In this document: one piece after another, positions 55,906 to 64,000 of the stretch
Layout of the letters: every line of letters starts with the position of its first letter
Position numbering within the stretch: position 1 is the first letter of the stretch
From: Devosia sp. SL43
GTDB lineage: Bacteria > Pseudomonadota > Alphaproteobacteria > Rhizobiales > Devosiaceae
Reading direction: 5' to 3'
Assembly: GCF_021729885.1 (NCBI RefSeq)
Contig: NZ_CP063401.1
Location: forward strand, 3,092,501 to 3,156,500
Length of the DNA stretch: 64,000 nt
Program-made: the position numbers and the translations under genes
The notes under the pieces: model-generated
What the model was told of the DNA's origin: nothing
Databases searched by the model: none
What the model saw: the letters and a program-made list of their open reading frames with translations, nothing else

Positions 55906-57123
55906 ATGAAAATGACCAATAGGCTGCTCCTCGCCTCAATGGTAACGCTTGCCGGATCGACCGGCCTGGCCACCGCTCTGCAGGCCGAGGAAATCAGCTT
56001 CATCGTCTGTGGCGATGAGATCGATCCGCTCTATGTCGGCTATATCGAAGAGTGGGAAGCTGCAAATCCCGACTTTCCGATTGCAACGGAAGTCGTCGGC
56101 TGGGGCCAGTGCCAGGACAAGGTGACCACGCTTGCTGCCGCCGGCACCCCGGTTTCCCTGGCCTATGTCGGCTCGCGCACCCTCAAGCAGTTCGCCCTCA
56201 ACGACCTCATCGTCCCTGTGCCGATGACCGAAGAGGAAAAGGGCGCGTATTATAACTACGTACCCGACACCGTGACCTTCGATGGCACGCAGTGGGGCGT
56301 CCCCGTCGCGTTCTCCACCAAGGCCCTTTATTGGAACAAGGACCTGTTCGAAGCCGCCGGCCTCGATCCGGAAGTTCCGCCCACGACCTGGGCAGAAAAG
56401 ATCGCTTTCGCCCAGCAGATCACCGAGAAGACCGACGCTGCCGGTTACGGCCTGGTCGCCAAGACCTTCGACAACACCATGCACCAGTTCCTCCATTGGG
56501 TTTATACCAATGACGGCCTGATCATTGATGCCGAAGGCAACATTGTCATGGACAGCCCGCAGGTTCTGGCTGCCCTGACGGCGCTCAAGGACATCACTCC
56601 CTTCTCCGAAGAAGGCCCGACGGCCTACGAGCAGAACGAAGTTCGCGCCATCTGGCTCGATGGTGGCGTTGCCATGATCGAGGCTTCCCCGGGCGCCGCC
56701 AACCTTGCCACCGAAGCCGGCATGAACTGGGGTGTCGCTCCGCTGCCGCTCGGCCCGGATGCCAAGGGTCCCGGAACGCTGCTGATCACCGACTCGCTGG
56801 CCGTGTTTAAGGGCACGGGCGTTGAGGACAAGGCGATCGAATTCGCCAAGTTCATCACCTCGCCCGAAAAGCAGTGGGCCTATGAAATGGCTGCGGGCCT
56901 GACCCCGCTGCGTCCGGTTCACTCCGATGAGCTGGTTGCCGAGAAGCCCTACTGGAAGCCGTTCCTCGACGGCATCGAGTTCGGTGGTCCCGAGCCGCTG
57001 CTGACCGACTATGTCGGCCTGCAGAACGCCATGATCGAAATGGTGCAGTCCGTGGTGACCGACGCCGCCGAGCCTGCTGCTGCCCTCACCAAGGCTGCCG
57101 GCGAACTCGAGCAGTACAAGTAA
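55906..57123 (+). CDS. Sugar ABC transporter substrate-binding protein (SBP_bac_1)
   Basis: The 405-residue protein has a Sec signal peptide (RLLLASMVTLAGSTGLATAL, cleavage near residue 27) and a family 1 fold. Visible are ISFIVCGDEIDPLYVGYIEE, the hinge segment VPVAFSTKALYWNKDLFEAA, and IEFAKFITSPEKQWAYEMAA near the end. Family 1 proteins bind oligosaccharides such as maltose, chitobiose or glycerol-3-phosphate. The GH20 enzyme downstream makes GlcNAc-type oligosaccharides the most likely ligand, but that is inference. A strong GGGAGA ribosome site is present, and a stem-loop follows the stop. Confidence 0.9.
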   Translation: MKMTNRLLLASMVTLAGSTGLATALQAEEISFIVCGDEIDPLYVGYIEEWEAANPDFPIATEVVGWGQCQDKVTTLAAAGTPVSLAYVGSRTLKQFALNDLIVPVPMTEEEKGAYYNYVPDTVTFDGTQWGVPVAFSTKALYWNKDLFEAAGLDPEVPPTTWAEKIAFAQQITEKTDAAGYGLVAKTFDNTMHQFLHWVYTNDGLIIDAEGNIVMDSPQVLAALTALKDITPFSEEGPTAYEQNEVRAIWLDGGVAMIEASPGAANLATEAGMNWGVAPLPLGPDAKGPGTLLITDSLAVFKGTGVEDKAIEFAKFITSPEKQWAYEMAAGLTPLRPVHSDELVAEKPYWKPFLDGIEFGGPEPLLTDYVGLQNAMIEMVQSVVTDAAEPAAALTKAAGELEQYK

Positions 57124-57140
57124 GGTCGTCCTCCGACCAA

Positions 57141-57168
57141 GCCGTCGCCCCTGCACCGGGGCGGCGGC
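57141..57168 (+). promoter_or_regulatory. GC-rich stem-loop after the binding-protein gene
   Basis: GCCGTCGCCCC (57141-57151) pairs with GGGGCGGCGGC (57158-57168), with one T-G pair and a six-base loop, but no T-tract. It is probably an mRNA-stabilising or attenuating element that lets binding protein exceed the ATPase. Confidence 0.6.
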
Positions 57169-57223
57169 ACCCCCTCCAGAATTTGCCTGCCCGCGGGAAC
57201 CGCCCCGCCGACCGGAGTCGACC

Positions 57224-58300
57224 ATGTCCCAGCTCAGCCTCAAGCGCCTCGAAAAGTCCTTCAACGACGCCCGCATCATCAAGGGCATCGATCTTGAAGT
57301 GTCCGAGGGCGAGTTCGTGGTGTTCGTCGGCCCCTCCGGCTGCGGCAAGTCGACCCTTTTGCGCATGATCGCTGGGCTCGAAGACGTGACCCAGGGCGAG
57401 ATCGTCATCGGCGGCAAGGTCGTCAACGACCTGCCCCCCGTACAGCGCGGTATCGCAATGGTGTTCCAGAGCTATGCGCTCTACCCGCATATGACGGTGT
57501 TCGAAAACATCGCCTTCCCGCTGCGCGTCGAAAAGCTGCCCACTGACGAGGTTAATACCCGCGTCCACGCCGCCGCCAAGGTGCTGCAGCTCGAGCCGCG
57601 CCTGCAGCATCGTCCGGGCCAGCTCTCCGGCGGTCAGCGCCAGCGCGTTGCTATCGGCCGCGCCATCGTGCGCCAGCCCAAGATTTTCCTCTTTGACGAG
57701 CCGCTCTCCAACCTCGACGCTGCGCTCCGCTCCGAGATGCGCATCGAGCTGATGGAGCTGCACAAGCGCCTCGGCTCGACCATGGTCTATGTCACCCACG
57801 ATCAGGTCGAAGCCATGACCATGGCCGACAAGATCGTTGTGCTCGATGCCGGTACGATCGCCCAGGTGGGCTCGCCGCTCGAGCTCTACCACAAGCCCGA
57901 CAACCTCTTCGTCGCCGGCTTTATCGGCAGCCCCAAGATGAACTTCATCAACGGCACGGTGACCTCGGCCGATGGCGAGACGGCCGTGGTCGACCTTGGA
58001 GCCCTGGGCACCATCAGCCTGCCGCGCCAGTCGCGTGCCATTGCCGGCCAGACCGTGACCCTGGGCATCCGTCCCGAGCACCTCAACCTCGACGGTGGCG
58101 ACTTCACCATTCCCGTCACCCCCAAGATCGTCGAACATCTCGGCATTCACACCGTCACCTACGCGACGCTGCCGGGCGGCGAGAACTTCGTTGCGCTCTA
58201 CGAGGGCGACCCCGACGTGCCGGAAGGGCAGGCGCGCGACGTCAGCTTTGACCTGCGTCAGGTTCATCTCTTTGACCAGGCAGGCCTGGCAGTCTACTGA
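57224..58300 (+). CDS. Sugar ABC transporter ATP-binding protein (UgpC/MsmK-like)
   Basis: The 358-residue ATPase opens MSQLSLKRLEKSFNDARIIK and has Walker A GPSGCGKS, signature LSGGQRQR, Walker B IFLFDEP and switch His in YVTHD. A C-terminal region of about 120 residues with OB/TOBE folds (LGIRPEHLNL) follows, as in UgpC and MsmK, which can serve several CUT1 importers. It provides the energy for the two permeases upstream. Confidence 0.92.
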   Translation: MSQLSLKRLEKSFNDARIIKGIDLEVSEGEFVVFVGPSGCGKSTLLRMIAGLEDVTQGEIVIGGKVVNDLPPVQRGIAMVFQSYALYPHMTVFENIAFPLRVEKLPTDEVNTRVHAAAKVLQLEPRLQHRPGQLSGGQRQRVAIGRAIVRQPKIFLFDEPLSNLDAALRSEMRIELMELHKRLGSTMVYVTHDQVEAMTMADKIVVLDAGTIAQVGSPLELYHKPDNLFVAGFIGSPKMNFINGTVTSADGETAVVDLGALGTISLPRQSRAIAGQTVTLGIRPEHLNLDGGDFTIPVTPKIVEHLGIHTVTYATLPGGENFVALYEGDPDVPEGQARDVSFDLRQVHLFDQAGLAVY

Positions 58301-58326
58301 CCTTGCAGACTGCACCGGGGGGAACC

Positions 58327-59193
58327 ATGCTGGATATCGTCGGCCTGTTGCAGACCGAGAAGAACGAGTTCACCCGCTCCGAACGCGCGCTCACCGAGAT
58401 CGTGCTGGCCGATGTCGACCGCGTGCTCAAGATGAGCATTGTCGATCTGGCGGCCCATGCCGACGTGTCCCCGCCCACCGTCACCCGCTTCTGCCGCCGC
58501 CTCGGTTGCGACAGCTATGCCGATTTCAAGGTGCGGCTGGCCCAGTCGCGCTTCGTCGGCCAGCGCTATTTCGCCCCGACCGCTGGCCCTTCCAGCGTCC
58601 ACGAAATCGCCCAGGGCGTCGTCAACGGCATCCAGTCCATCATCTACGAAACCTTCGATCATCTCGATTTTGCCGCCGTCGAGCGTGCCGCCGAGAGCCT
58701 GGTCAAATCCTCGTTCGTACTGTCCTTCGGCTCGGGTGGCGCCTCTTCGATGATGGCGGGCGAGATCGAGACAAGGCTGTTCCGCCTTGGTCTTAAGGTC
58801 GCCTCGACCGACGACCACCAGCTGCAGATGATGCGCGCCGCTGCTGCGCCGCCGGGTACCGTCATCATCGCCTTCTCGCTCTCGGGCAACAATGCGCAAC
58901 TGGCCAAGACGCTGACCGTGGCCGGTGAATATGGCCTGACGCGCATCGTCGTCACCCGTTCGGCATCCATGGTCTCGGCGCAGTCCGACATCCTGCTGCC
59001 GGTCAACTGGCACGAGAACACCGATATCCTGCGCCCCACCCCCGGCCGCTACGCCTTTCTCGCCACTGTCGACGTGCTGGCCCAGACCGTCGCCACCCGC
59101 CTTGGTCCCTCGGCCATCGCCAGCATGCGGCGCATCAAGCACCAGCTCGTCGTCAACCGCGACGGCGACGACGGCCAGCCGCTGGGGGATTGA
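58327..59193 (+). CDS. RpiR family (HTH plus SIS) transcriptional regulator
   Basis: The 288-residue protein has an N-terminal RpiR helix-turn-helix (KMSIVDLAAHADVSPPTVTR, then FCRRLGCDSYADFKVRLAQ) and a C-terminal SIS phosphosugar-binding domain (VLSFGSGGASSMMAGEIETR, IIAFSLSGNNAQLAKTLTVA). Such regulators sense phosphorylated sugars, often amino-sugar phosphates or glucose-6-phosphate. ATG 58327 follows GGGGGGA; a TTG at 58303 would add 8 residues. It probably controls this operon, with its ligand derived from the imported sugar. Confidence 0.9.
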   Translation: MLDIVGLLQTEKNEFTRSERALTEIVLADVDRVLKMSIVDLAAHADVSPPTVTRFCRRLGCDSYADFKVRLAQSRFVGQRYFAPTAGPSSVHEIAQGVVNGIQSIIYETFDHLDFAAVERAAESLVKSSFVLSFGSGGASSMMAGEIETRLFRLGLKVASTDDHQLQMMRAAAAPPGTVIIAFSLSGNNAQLAKTLTVAGEYGLTRIVVTRSASMVSAQSDILLPVNWHENTDILRPTPGRYAFLATVDVLAQTVATRLGPSAIASMRRIKHQLVVNRDGDDGQPLGD

Positions 59194-59204
59194 CGAACGT
59201 ACCT

Positions 59205-59332
59205 GCACGCCCTCGTGGTTCGAGGGTCGCTACGCTCCCGCCTCACCATGAGGGCTACTTTGAGACCCAGCTACCAGTAGCCCTCATGGTGAGGTGCGAG
59301 TTCTCCACGAGCCTCGAACCACGAGGGCGTGC
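59205..59332. repeat. Nested inverted repeats between RpiR and GH20 genes
   Basis: An outer 21-bp pair (59205-59225 and 59312-59332) and an inner 19-bp pair (59241-59259 and 59276-59294) are each perfectly complementary. The whole could fold into one long hairpin of about 128 nt with a 16-nt loop. It fills most of the gap between the two genes and is a fourth, distinct member of the inverted-pair repeats in this window. Confidence 0.85.
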
Positions 59333-59357
59333 CACGAAATTTCATCACGAGTCCGCC

Positions 59358-61370
59358 ATGACCATATCCTTCTCCCTCGTCACCACCTGGAGCCCGGCCG
59401 CTGATGGCGAGCCGCTCGGTTATGGCATCGAGCTGACTAATACCGGCGACGTCGCGGTCAGCGATTTCGAGCTTGGCTTTTCGGGCCCCGCACGCATCGA
59501 TCCGCATGCGACGTTGGAAAACGGTAAGCTGCTCAAGCGCCTGTCCAACCACTCGCTGATCGCCCCGCCCGATGGCTACGTGCTGCACCCGGGCGAGACC
59601 TGGACCTCGGTCGCCCGCGGCCTTTCCTATGGCCTGCGCCACTGGAGCGATGGCGCCAATACCGGCTATGTGGTGCTGAGCGATGGTACCGTTGTGACGC
59701 TTGCCACGGCGCCCACCAAGGCCAAGGGCCACAATTCCCCGCTGCTCAAGGGCACGGTGAAATTTCCTGTCCCGGCCAAGGCGCCGGTCTCGGTCTCGAT
59801 CATTCCCTGGCCAAAGTCCGTGGCGACATCAGGCGCCCGCATCGCCCCGCCCGGCCTCGATCTCAAGCCCGAGGGCACCGATGCCACCAGGGCCGCAGCG
59901 GCCTTTGCTGGCCTCGTGGCTGACCTGTTCCCGGTGGAAGCCATCGTCCGGCCACCCTCAGAAGCCGGCATGCCTGTCGCCATCCGCTACAAGGTGGACC
60001 TCGGTCCCGAAGCCTATGAACTGCACTTTGCCGACAATGGCGCAACAGTGGAAGCCACCACCCGCCAAGGCATGTTCTATGGCCTAGTGACCCTGGGCCA
60101 CATCCTGCGCGGCGCCAAGCAATACTCGCAGACCTTCGTCTTTCCCACCGGCGGCACCATCACCGACGAGCCGGGCCTGCGCTATCGCGGTTGCCATCTC
60201 GACGTGGCGCGCCAATTCTATACCGGCGCCGAAGTCAGTCGACTGATCAAACTGCTCGCCTGGAACAAGCTCAACAAGTTCCACTGGCACCTCAGCGAAG
60301 ACGAAGCCTGGCGCGTGGAGATCGATGCCTATCCCGAGCTGACCGAGGTCGCTGCCTGGCGCGGCCACGGCAAGGCCCTGCCGCCTTTGCTGGGCTCCGG
60401 CCCGCAACCGACTGGCGGCTATTACTCCAAGCCCGTCATCCGCCAGATCGTGGCCCTGGCCGACAGCCTCGCCATAACTGTCATCCCCGAAATAGATATG
60501 CCCGGACATTTCTACGCCGCGCTACAGGCGCTGCCACACCTGCGCGATCCCGACGAAACGGGCGAATACCAATCGGTGCAGGGCTTCCCCAATAACAGCC
60601 TCAACCCGGCCTATGAGCCGGTCTATGAATTCGTCGAAAAGGTCGTCGACGAAGTGCTGGAGCTGTTCCCGGCGGGCATCTTCCACCTGGGCGCCGACGA
60701 AGTGCCGCTGGCCGCCTGGTCGGGTTCGCCGCTGGCCCTCGACATGATCGAGCGGATGGCCGGTCCCGAGATGCGCAAGAAGCACGAAAAGCAGTTCAAC
60801 CAGCTCGGCAATCATGGTGGCGCCGACGAGATCGAGGGCTCGCCAACCGCCGTCATCCAGGCTGAATTCATACGCCGCGTCCACAAATACATCGCTAGCA
60901 AGGGCGCCATAACGGGCGGCTGGGAGGAGGCGGCGCATGGCGATGCGGTCGACAAGGACAAGAGCTTCGTCATCGGCTGGCGCAATGTCGAGATCAACGC
61001 CGCCCTCGCCGAGCGTGGCTACGACATCGTCGTCTCGCCCGGCCAGCGCTACTATCTCGACATGGCCAATGGTGTCGCCTGGGCCGAACCCGGCGCCGGC
61101 TGGGCCGGCTGGTCGGGCCCGCAAGAAACCTATGAGTTCGAAAGCCGTCAGGGCATGTCCGAGAACGGGCTGAAGCACCTGCTCGGCGTCCAGGCCTGCA
61201 TCTGGAGCGAGTCCATGACCGACCGCGCCATCTTCGACCGACTGGTATTCCCGCGCCTGTCGGCCATCGCCGAATCCGGCTGGACCACACCGGAGCGCAA
61301 GAGCTGGGAACGGTTCAAGGCGTTGGTTGGGACCATGCCGATCATGTACGGTCACTGGGCCGCAGATTGA
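59358..61370 (+). CDS. Beta-N-acetylhexosaminidase, glycoside hydrolase family 20
   Basis: The 670-residue enzyme has an N-terminal beta domain (residues 1-130) like the CHB_HEX carbohydrate-binding module, a GH20b-like alpha/beta domain, and a TIM barrel. The barrel starts LRYRGCHLDVARQFYTGAEV, with KFHWHLSEDEAWRVEI and IPEIDMPGHFYAAL. The catalytic pair is D447-E448 in HLGADEVPLAAW: Asp stabilises the acetamido intermediate and Glu is the acid. It would release terminal GlcNAc or GalNAc. No signal peptide is seen, so it acts in the cytoplasm on imported oligosaccharides. ATG 59358 is used; readings upstream run through the repeat. Confidence 0.93.
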   Translation: MTISFSLVTTWSPAADGEPLGYGIELTNTGDVAVSDFELGFSGPARIDPHATLENGKLLKRLSNHSLIAPPDGYVLHPGETWTSVARGLSYGLRHWSDGANTGYVVLSDGTVVTLATAPTKAKGHNSPLLKGTVKFPVPAKAPVSVSIIPWPKSVATSGARIAPPGLDLKPEGTDATRAAAAFAGLVADLFPVEAIVRPPSEAGMPVAIRYKVDLGPEAYELHFADNGATVEATTRQGMFYGLVTLGHILRGAKQYSQTFVFPTGGTITDEPGLRYRGCHLDVARQFYTGAEVSRLIKLLAWNKLNKFHWHLSEDEAWRVEIDAYPELTEVAAWRGHGKALPPLLGSGPQPTGGYYSKPVIRQIVALADSLAITVIPEIDMPGHFYAALQALPHLRDPDETGEYQSVQGFPNNSLNPAYEPVYEFVEKVVDEVLELFPAGIFHLGADEVPLAAWSGSPLALDMIERMAGPEMRKKHEKQFNQLGNHGGADEIEGSPTAVIQAEFIRRVHKYIASKGAITGGWEEAAHGDAVDKDKSFVIGWRNVEINAALAERGYDIVVSPGQRYYLDMANGVAWAEPGAGWAGWSGPQETYEFESRQGMSENGLKHLLGVQACIWSESMTDRAIFDRLVFPRLSAIAESGWTTPERKSWERFKALVGTMPIMYGHWAAD

Positions 61371-61423
61371 CCGCAGTACGGCGCGTCGATGCTAACAGCC
61401 TGCTAACCAATTGGGGCCCCGTG

Positions 61424-62881
61424 CTACGCCCACGGGTCCTCCACCATCGGCCAGATATTCCGCCGCGCCTTGCGATAATCGGTCTCCGCCGGTCGGTTCG
61501 GATAGGGCTTCCCGGCCGAGCAATAGACGATCTCCGAGGCGATCTTGGAGAAGCTATCATAGAAGTGGTTGGTCGACTTTATCAGCAAGATCTTGCGCGA
61601 TTTCGGATCGATGCCGAGCGCTGAAAACAGTGACGGATCAAAGCTTTGCGCGCGGGTGGAGTTGAGGATCACGTCGATGCCATTGAAGCTTATCCACGCC
61701 GCGTCGCCGAACGGGGCATAGCTCTCGCCGAACCGCATCTGGGCGTCGCGGACCACTCGATTGACCGTCACATATTGGTCGATTGGGTGCCCAGTATGTG
61801 GCGCGGACTTCGCACCAAAACGCAGGGGGATGACCGCACCTTCCCCCGCCGCAAAACAAATCTGCACCGCGATGGGATCCCAGATGGTGCCGACCGCCAC
61901 ATCGGTCACACCGCGCGTGATCAGTTCGGCCAGGATGACCGTGGCATCGCCCGCCGTGCCGCCGCCCGGATTGTCCCAGACGTCAGCGATGACTACCGGT
62001 CCGGTGGGCGCGGCAAGCGCAGCGTCGACCGCGGTCTTCTCGTCGACCTGGCTGACCATGAAGGTGCCGCGCATCGAGAACAGTTCGCGACCCAGCGTCT
62101 CGGCAAAAGCGGCGCCCTTGGCGGGATTGTCGTCGGTGACGGCGATGACCTTGGTGCCCAGCTCTGGCACGTCGCCGGCCATGAAGCCGTGGATGACCGA
62201 CAGCGACAATAGGCCCGGCTCGGACTTTTCGAGTGCGTAGAGCTTGTCGACGAAGCCACGCATCGGCTGCTTGGAGGTGGGGAAAACGTCGATCATGCGG
62301 CAGTCGAACACCGACATGACAGGCTTGATCTCGCCCTTGAGCGTCCGCACGGCGATCGACCACAGGTCGCGGGCCCGGTCGACGAAGTCGATATGCGGGA
62401 ATTCCTTGAACACCACGAAGAAGTTGGCCGCGGCGACACGCTTGGCGGTGAGGTGGCTATGCGGATCGAGTTCGGCGCAGACCAGCACATCCGGCCCGAC
62501 AATCTCGCGGACGCGGGTCAGCAGGTCGCCTTCGGGGTCGTCATAGCCCTGGGCGACCATGGCGCCATGCAAGCCCAACACCACGCCGTCGACCGGCAGT
62601 GCGGCGCGCAACTGGTCGAGGATTTCATCGCGAAGCTCTTCGTAGGTGGCGCGGGCGACGAGGCCCGCCGGATCGGCCCAGCTGGCGCTACCCTCGATCA
62701 GCGTCCAGCCTTCGCGCGCGCAGACCTCGCGACCGACGGTGATCGGCGCGGTGCAGAGCGTCGGCGTTGCCGGATGCTGGCCGGGCTTGGCATGGAGCGA
62801 GGCCTCGAATGCGCGCTTGTCGATCGCGATGGGCGAGAAGGTGTTGGTTTCGGTCGCCAGGGCAGCGGTAAAGACGCGCAC
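61424..62881 (-). CDS. M81 family (MlrC-like) metallopeptidase/hydrolase
   Basis: The 485-residue protein opens with RVFTAALATETNTFSPIAID and has the M81 metal-site segments (LHGAMVAQGYDDPEGDLL, ELDPHSHLTAKR). The C-terminal MlrC domain includes DVWDNPGGGTAGDATVILAE and LLIKSTNHFYDSF. It is in the same family as the protein at 49169 but clearly a different subgroup. The start is GTG 62881; the ribosome site is weak. It is convergent with GH20 and divergent from the RidA-like gene. The family has no established role outside microcystin breakdown; the genomic company here suggests hydrolysis of an amide or peptide bond in an amino-sugar compound. Confidence 0.86.
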   Translation of the reverse strand: MRVFTAALATETNTFSPIAIDKRAFEASLHAKPGQHPATPTLCTAPITVGREVCAREGWTLIEGSASWADPAGLVARATYEELRDEILDQLRAALPVDGVVLGLHGAMVAQGYDDPEGDLLTRVREIVGPDVLVCAELDPHSHLTAKRVAAANFFVVFKEFPHIDFVDRARDLWSIAVRTLKGEIKPVMSVFDCRMIDVFPTSKQPMRGFVDKLYALEKSEPGLLSLSVIHGFMAGDVPELGTKVIAVTDDNPAKGAAFAETLGRELFSMRGTFMVSQVDEKTAVDAALAAPTGPVVIADVWDNPGGGTAGDATVILAELITRGVTDVAVGTIWDPIAVQICFAAGEGAVIPLRFGAKSAPHTGHPIDQYVTVNRVVRDAQMRFGESYAPFGDAAWISFNGIDVILNSTRAQSFDPSLFSALGIDPKSRKILLIKSTNHFYDSFSKIASEIVYCSAGKPYPNRPAETDYRKARRNIWPMVEDPWA

Positions 62882-62962
62882 GAGGATCTCGCTAGACTAT
62901 GACAGATGGTACGGCCGGAATGCAGGCCCGCAATGAGCAGGCTAGCACAGGCCATAGGGTCG

Positions 62963-62991
62963 GATCACGTAAGAAATTTTCACTCGTGATC
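62963..62991. promoter_or_regulatory. Candidate operator between M81 and RidA-like genes
   Basis: GATCACG (62963-62969) and CGTGATC (62985-62991) form a perfect 7-bp dyad around a core that itself holds GAAA-T-TTTC (62973-62981). GAAA/TTTC half-sites are typical of RpiR-type operators. The site lies 82 bp from the M81 start and 87 bp from the RidA-like start, so one regulator could control both. Confidence 0.5.
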
Positions 62992-63077
62992 GGATTTTGC
63001 GAAGGATGGCGGCAATTTTACGCGCTATGGTGCTGTTCTAAGAAACTGGCTTTCAGAAATCGACAAGGAGTGTCTCG

Positions 63078-63461
63078 ATGCCGATCAAGCGCTATGGCGC
63101 CGAAAAGTCTGGTGCCGGTGGCCAGAACTTGCCCTTCGCCCGCGCCGTGGAAGCGGGCGGTTGGCTCTATGTTTCGGGCCAGGTGGCGATGAAGGATGGC
63201 GAGATCGTCGGTACGGGGATCATCGAGCAGACCCATCTGACCATCAAGAATATCATCGCCATCCTCGAAGAGGCCGGCTACGGGCTCGAGCATGTGGTAC
63301 GCTGTGGCGTGTGGCTCGACGATCCGCGCGATTTTTGGAGCTTCAACGCGGTCTACAAGAGCTATTTTGGTGAGAACCCACCGGCTCGCGCGGCGGTGCA
63401 GAGCCATATGATGGTGGACTGCAAGGTCGAGATCGAATGCGTGGCGTATAAGGGTCCCTGA
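63078..63461 (+). CDS. RidA family (YjgF/YER057c/UK114) protein
   Basis: The 127-residue protein has the RidA layout: YGAEKSGAGGQNLPFARAVE, then GWLYVSGQVAMKDGEIVGTG, and the C-terminal RAAVQSHMMVDCKVEIEC, in which the conserved Arg that binds the carboxylate of imines is present. RidA proteins hydrolyse reactive enamine/imine intermediates to keto acids and ammonia; several clade members act in specific catabolic clusters. A strong AAGGAG site precedes ATG 63078. The following SDR gene starts one base after its stop, so they are co-expressed. Deamination of an amino sugar or amino acid is consistent. Confidence 0.9.
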   Translation: MPIKRYGAEKSGAGGQNLPFARAVEAGGWLYVSGQVAMKDGEIVGTGIIEQTHLTIKNIIAILEEAGYGLEHVVRCGVWLDDPRDFWSFNAVYKSYFGENPPARAAVQSHMMVDCKVEIECVAYKGP

Positions 63462-63462
63462 C

Positions 63463-64000
63463 ATGACCTCCCCCTTCCGCCTTGATGGCAAAACTGTGCT
63501 CATTTCAGGCGCCGGCGGCGGCATTGGCCAGTCACTGGTCAAGGCGTTTCGCGATGCCGGTGCCAAGGTCGTGGGAGGTGACCGGGAAGCCAGCATGCTG
63601 GAGGGCTTGGACCTCGCGGGACAGGTGTTGTTCGACCTGGCTGACCCCAAGGCAACGCGGACATCGATCGAGCGCTATCTCGCCGCGCATGGCACACCCG
63701 ATGCGGTGGTCTCCAACGCCGGCTTTACCCGGGCCGAGCATTTCGGTCAGGTGGATGACGACGTCTGGGCCTCCGAACTCGCCATCAATCTCAACGGCGC
63801 CTATGCCATGACCGACCCGATCGTCAATGCCATGGCAAAGCGCGGTTCGGGCAGCCTGGTCTTCATCTCCTCGGTCAATGCGCTGGCTCACTACGGCAAC
63901 CCAGCCTACGCGGCGGCCAAGGCGGGGCTGGTCGCCTATGCCAAGGCCATCGCGGTCGAGCGCGGCGGGGAGGGCGTGCGGGCCAATGTCGTGGCGCCCG
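63463..64000 (+). CDS. Short-chain dehydrogenase/reductase, C-terminally cut by window end
   Basis: The 179 codons in the window cover the SDR core: VLISGAGGGIGQ (cofactor motif), NAG in VVSNAGFTRAE, the catalytic Ser in VFISSVNALAH, and Tyr/Lys in YGNPAYAAAKAGLVAYAKAI. It is an NAD(P) oxidoreductase of the classical type, here probably acting on a sugar-derived alcohol or keto group. It starts one base after the RidA-like stop. The gene continues beyond 64000, so the C-terminal substrate-binding part is not visible. Confidence 0.92.
   Translation, partial: MTSPFRLDGKTVLISGAGGGIGQSLVKAFRDAGAKVVGGDREASMLEGLDLAGQVLFDLADPKATRTSIERYLAAHGTPDAVVSNAGFTRAEHFGQVDDDVWASELAINLNGAYAMTDPIVNAMAKRGSGSLVFISSVNALAHYGNPAYAAAKAGLVAYAKAIAVERGGEGVRANVVAP

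Overview
The window looks like a chromosomal segment of an alphaproteobacterium of the order Hyphomicrobiales, most like Devosia or a close relative. The evidence is the high GC content, the rpmH-rnpA-yidC order at the left edge, a tRNA-Arg(ACG) of rhizobial type with an encoded CCA, the very high density of ABC uptake systems and sugar-type regulators, and short palindromic intergenic repeats. This placement is inferred from gene content, not from a search. No phage, insertion sequence, CRISPR array or plasmid gene was seen.

Layout. 1-731 (minus): the start of yidC, rnpA and rpmH behind a good promoter. 950-4062: a flavoprotein of the dihydrolipoamide dehydrogenase fold that lacks the redox disulfide, a membrane sensor kinase and tRNA-Arg. 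4166-8335: a LysR regulator divergent from two aldo/keto reductases and a Bcr/CflA-type exporter. 8321-20064: a GlcG-like protein, a GntR (FCD) regulator, and divergently a compact eight-gene operon (Ldh_2 dehydrogenase, iron-type alcohol dehydrogenase, aldehyde dehydrogenase, enolase-superfamily acid-sugar dehydratase, and a peptide-class ABC importer whose two ATPases are fused). 20110-22782: a Zn/Cd/Pb P1B-ATPase and its divergent CadR/ZntR-type MerR regulator, with a textbook 19-bp-spacer promoter between them.

23081-38709: a probable alpha-mannoside locus. It holds a GH38 alpha-mannosidase, a PHP-domain hydrolase, a LacI and a ROK regulator, a complete peptide-class ABC importer of the kind that carries oligosaccharides in rhizobia, and a large unrecognised protein of about 820 residues at the end of the transporter operon. 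That protein is the best candidate for something undescribed. 38710-42364: a small NADPH-F420-reductase-like protein and a PAS/GAF hybrid histidine kinase. 42416-49022: a LysR regulator and an operon matching E. coli ydcSTUV-patD in order and protein lengths (putrescine-type uptake plus gamma-aminobutyraldehyde oxidation). 49169-52420 (minus): an M81 (MlrC) protein, a major facilitator transporter and an NTF2-like protein.

52811-64000: an amino-sugar or chito-oligosaccharide type locus. It contains a Gfo/Idh/MocA oxidoreductase, a carbohydrate ABC importer, an RpiR/SIS regulator, a GH20 beta-hexosaminidase without a signal peptide, a second M81 protein, a RidA-like protein and a short-chain dehydrogenase cut by the window end.

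In each sugar locus the importer would bring an oligosaccharide into the cytoplasm, where a glycosidase without an export signal cleaves it and oxidoreductases process the product. Four different palindromic repeat families, each present as an inverted pair, lie between transcription units at 44666-59332.
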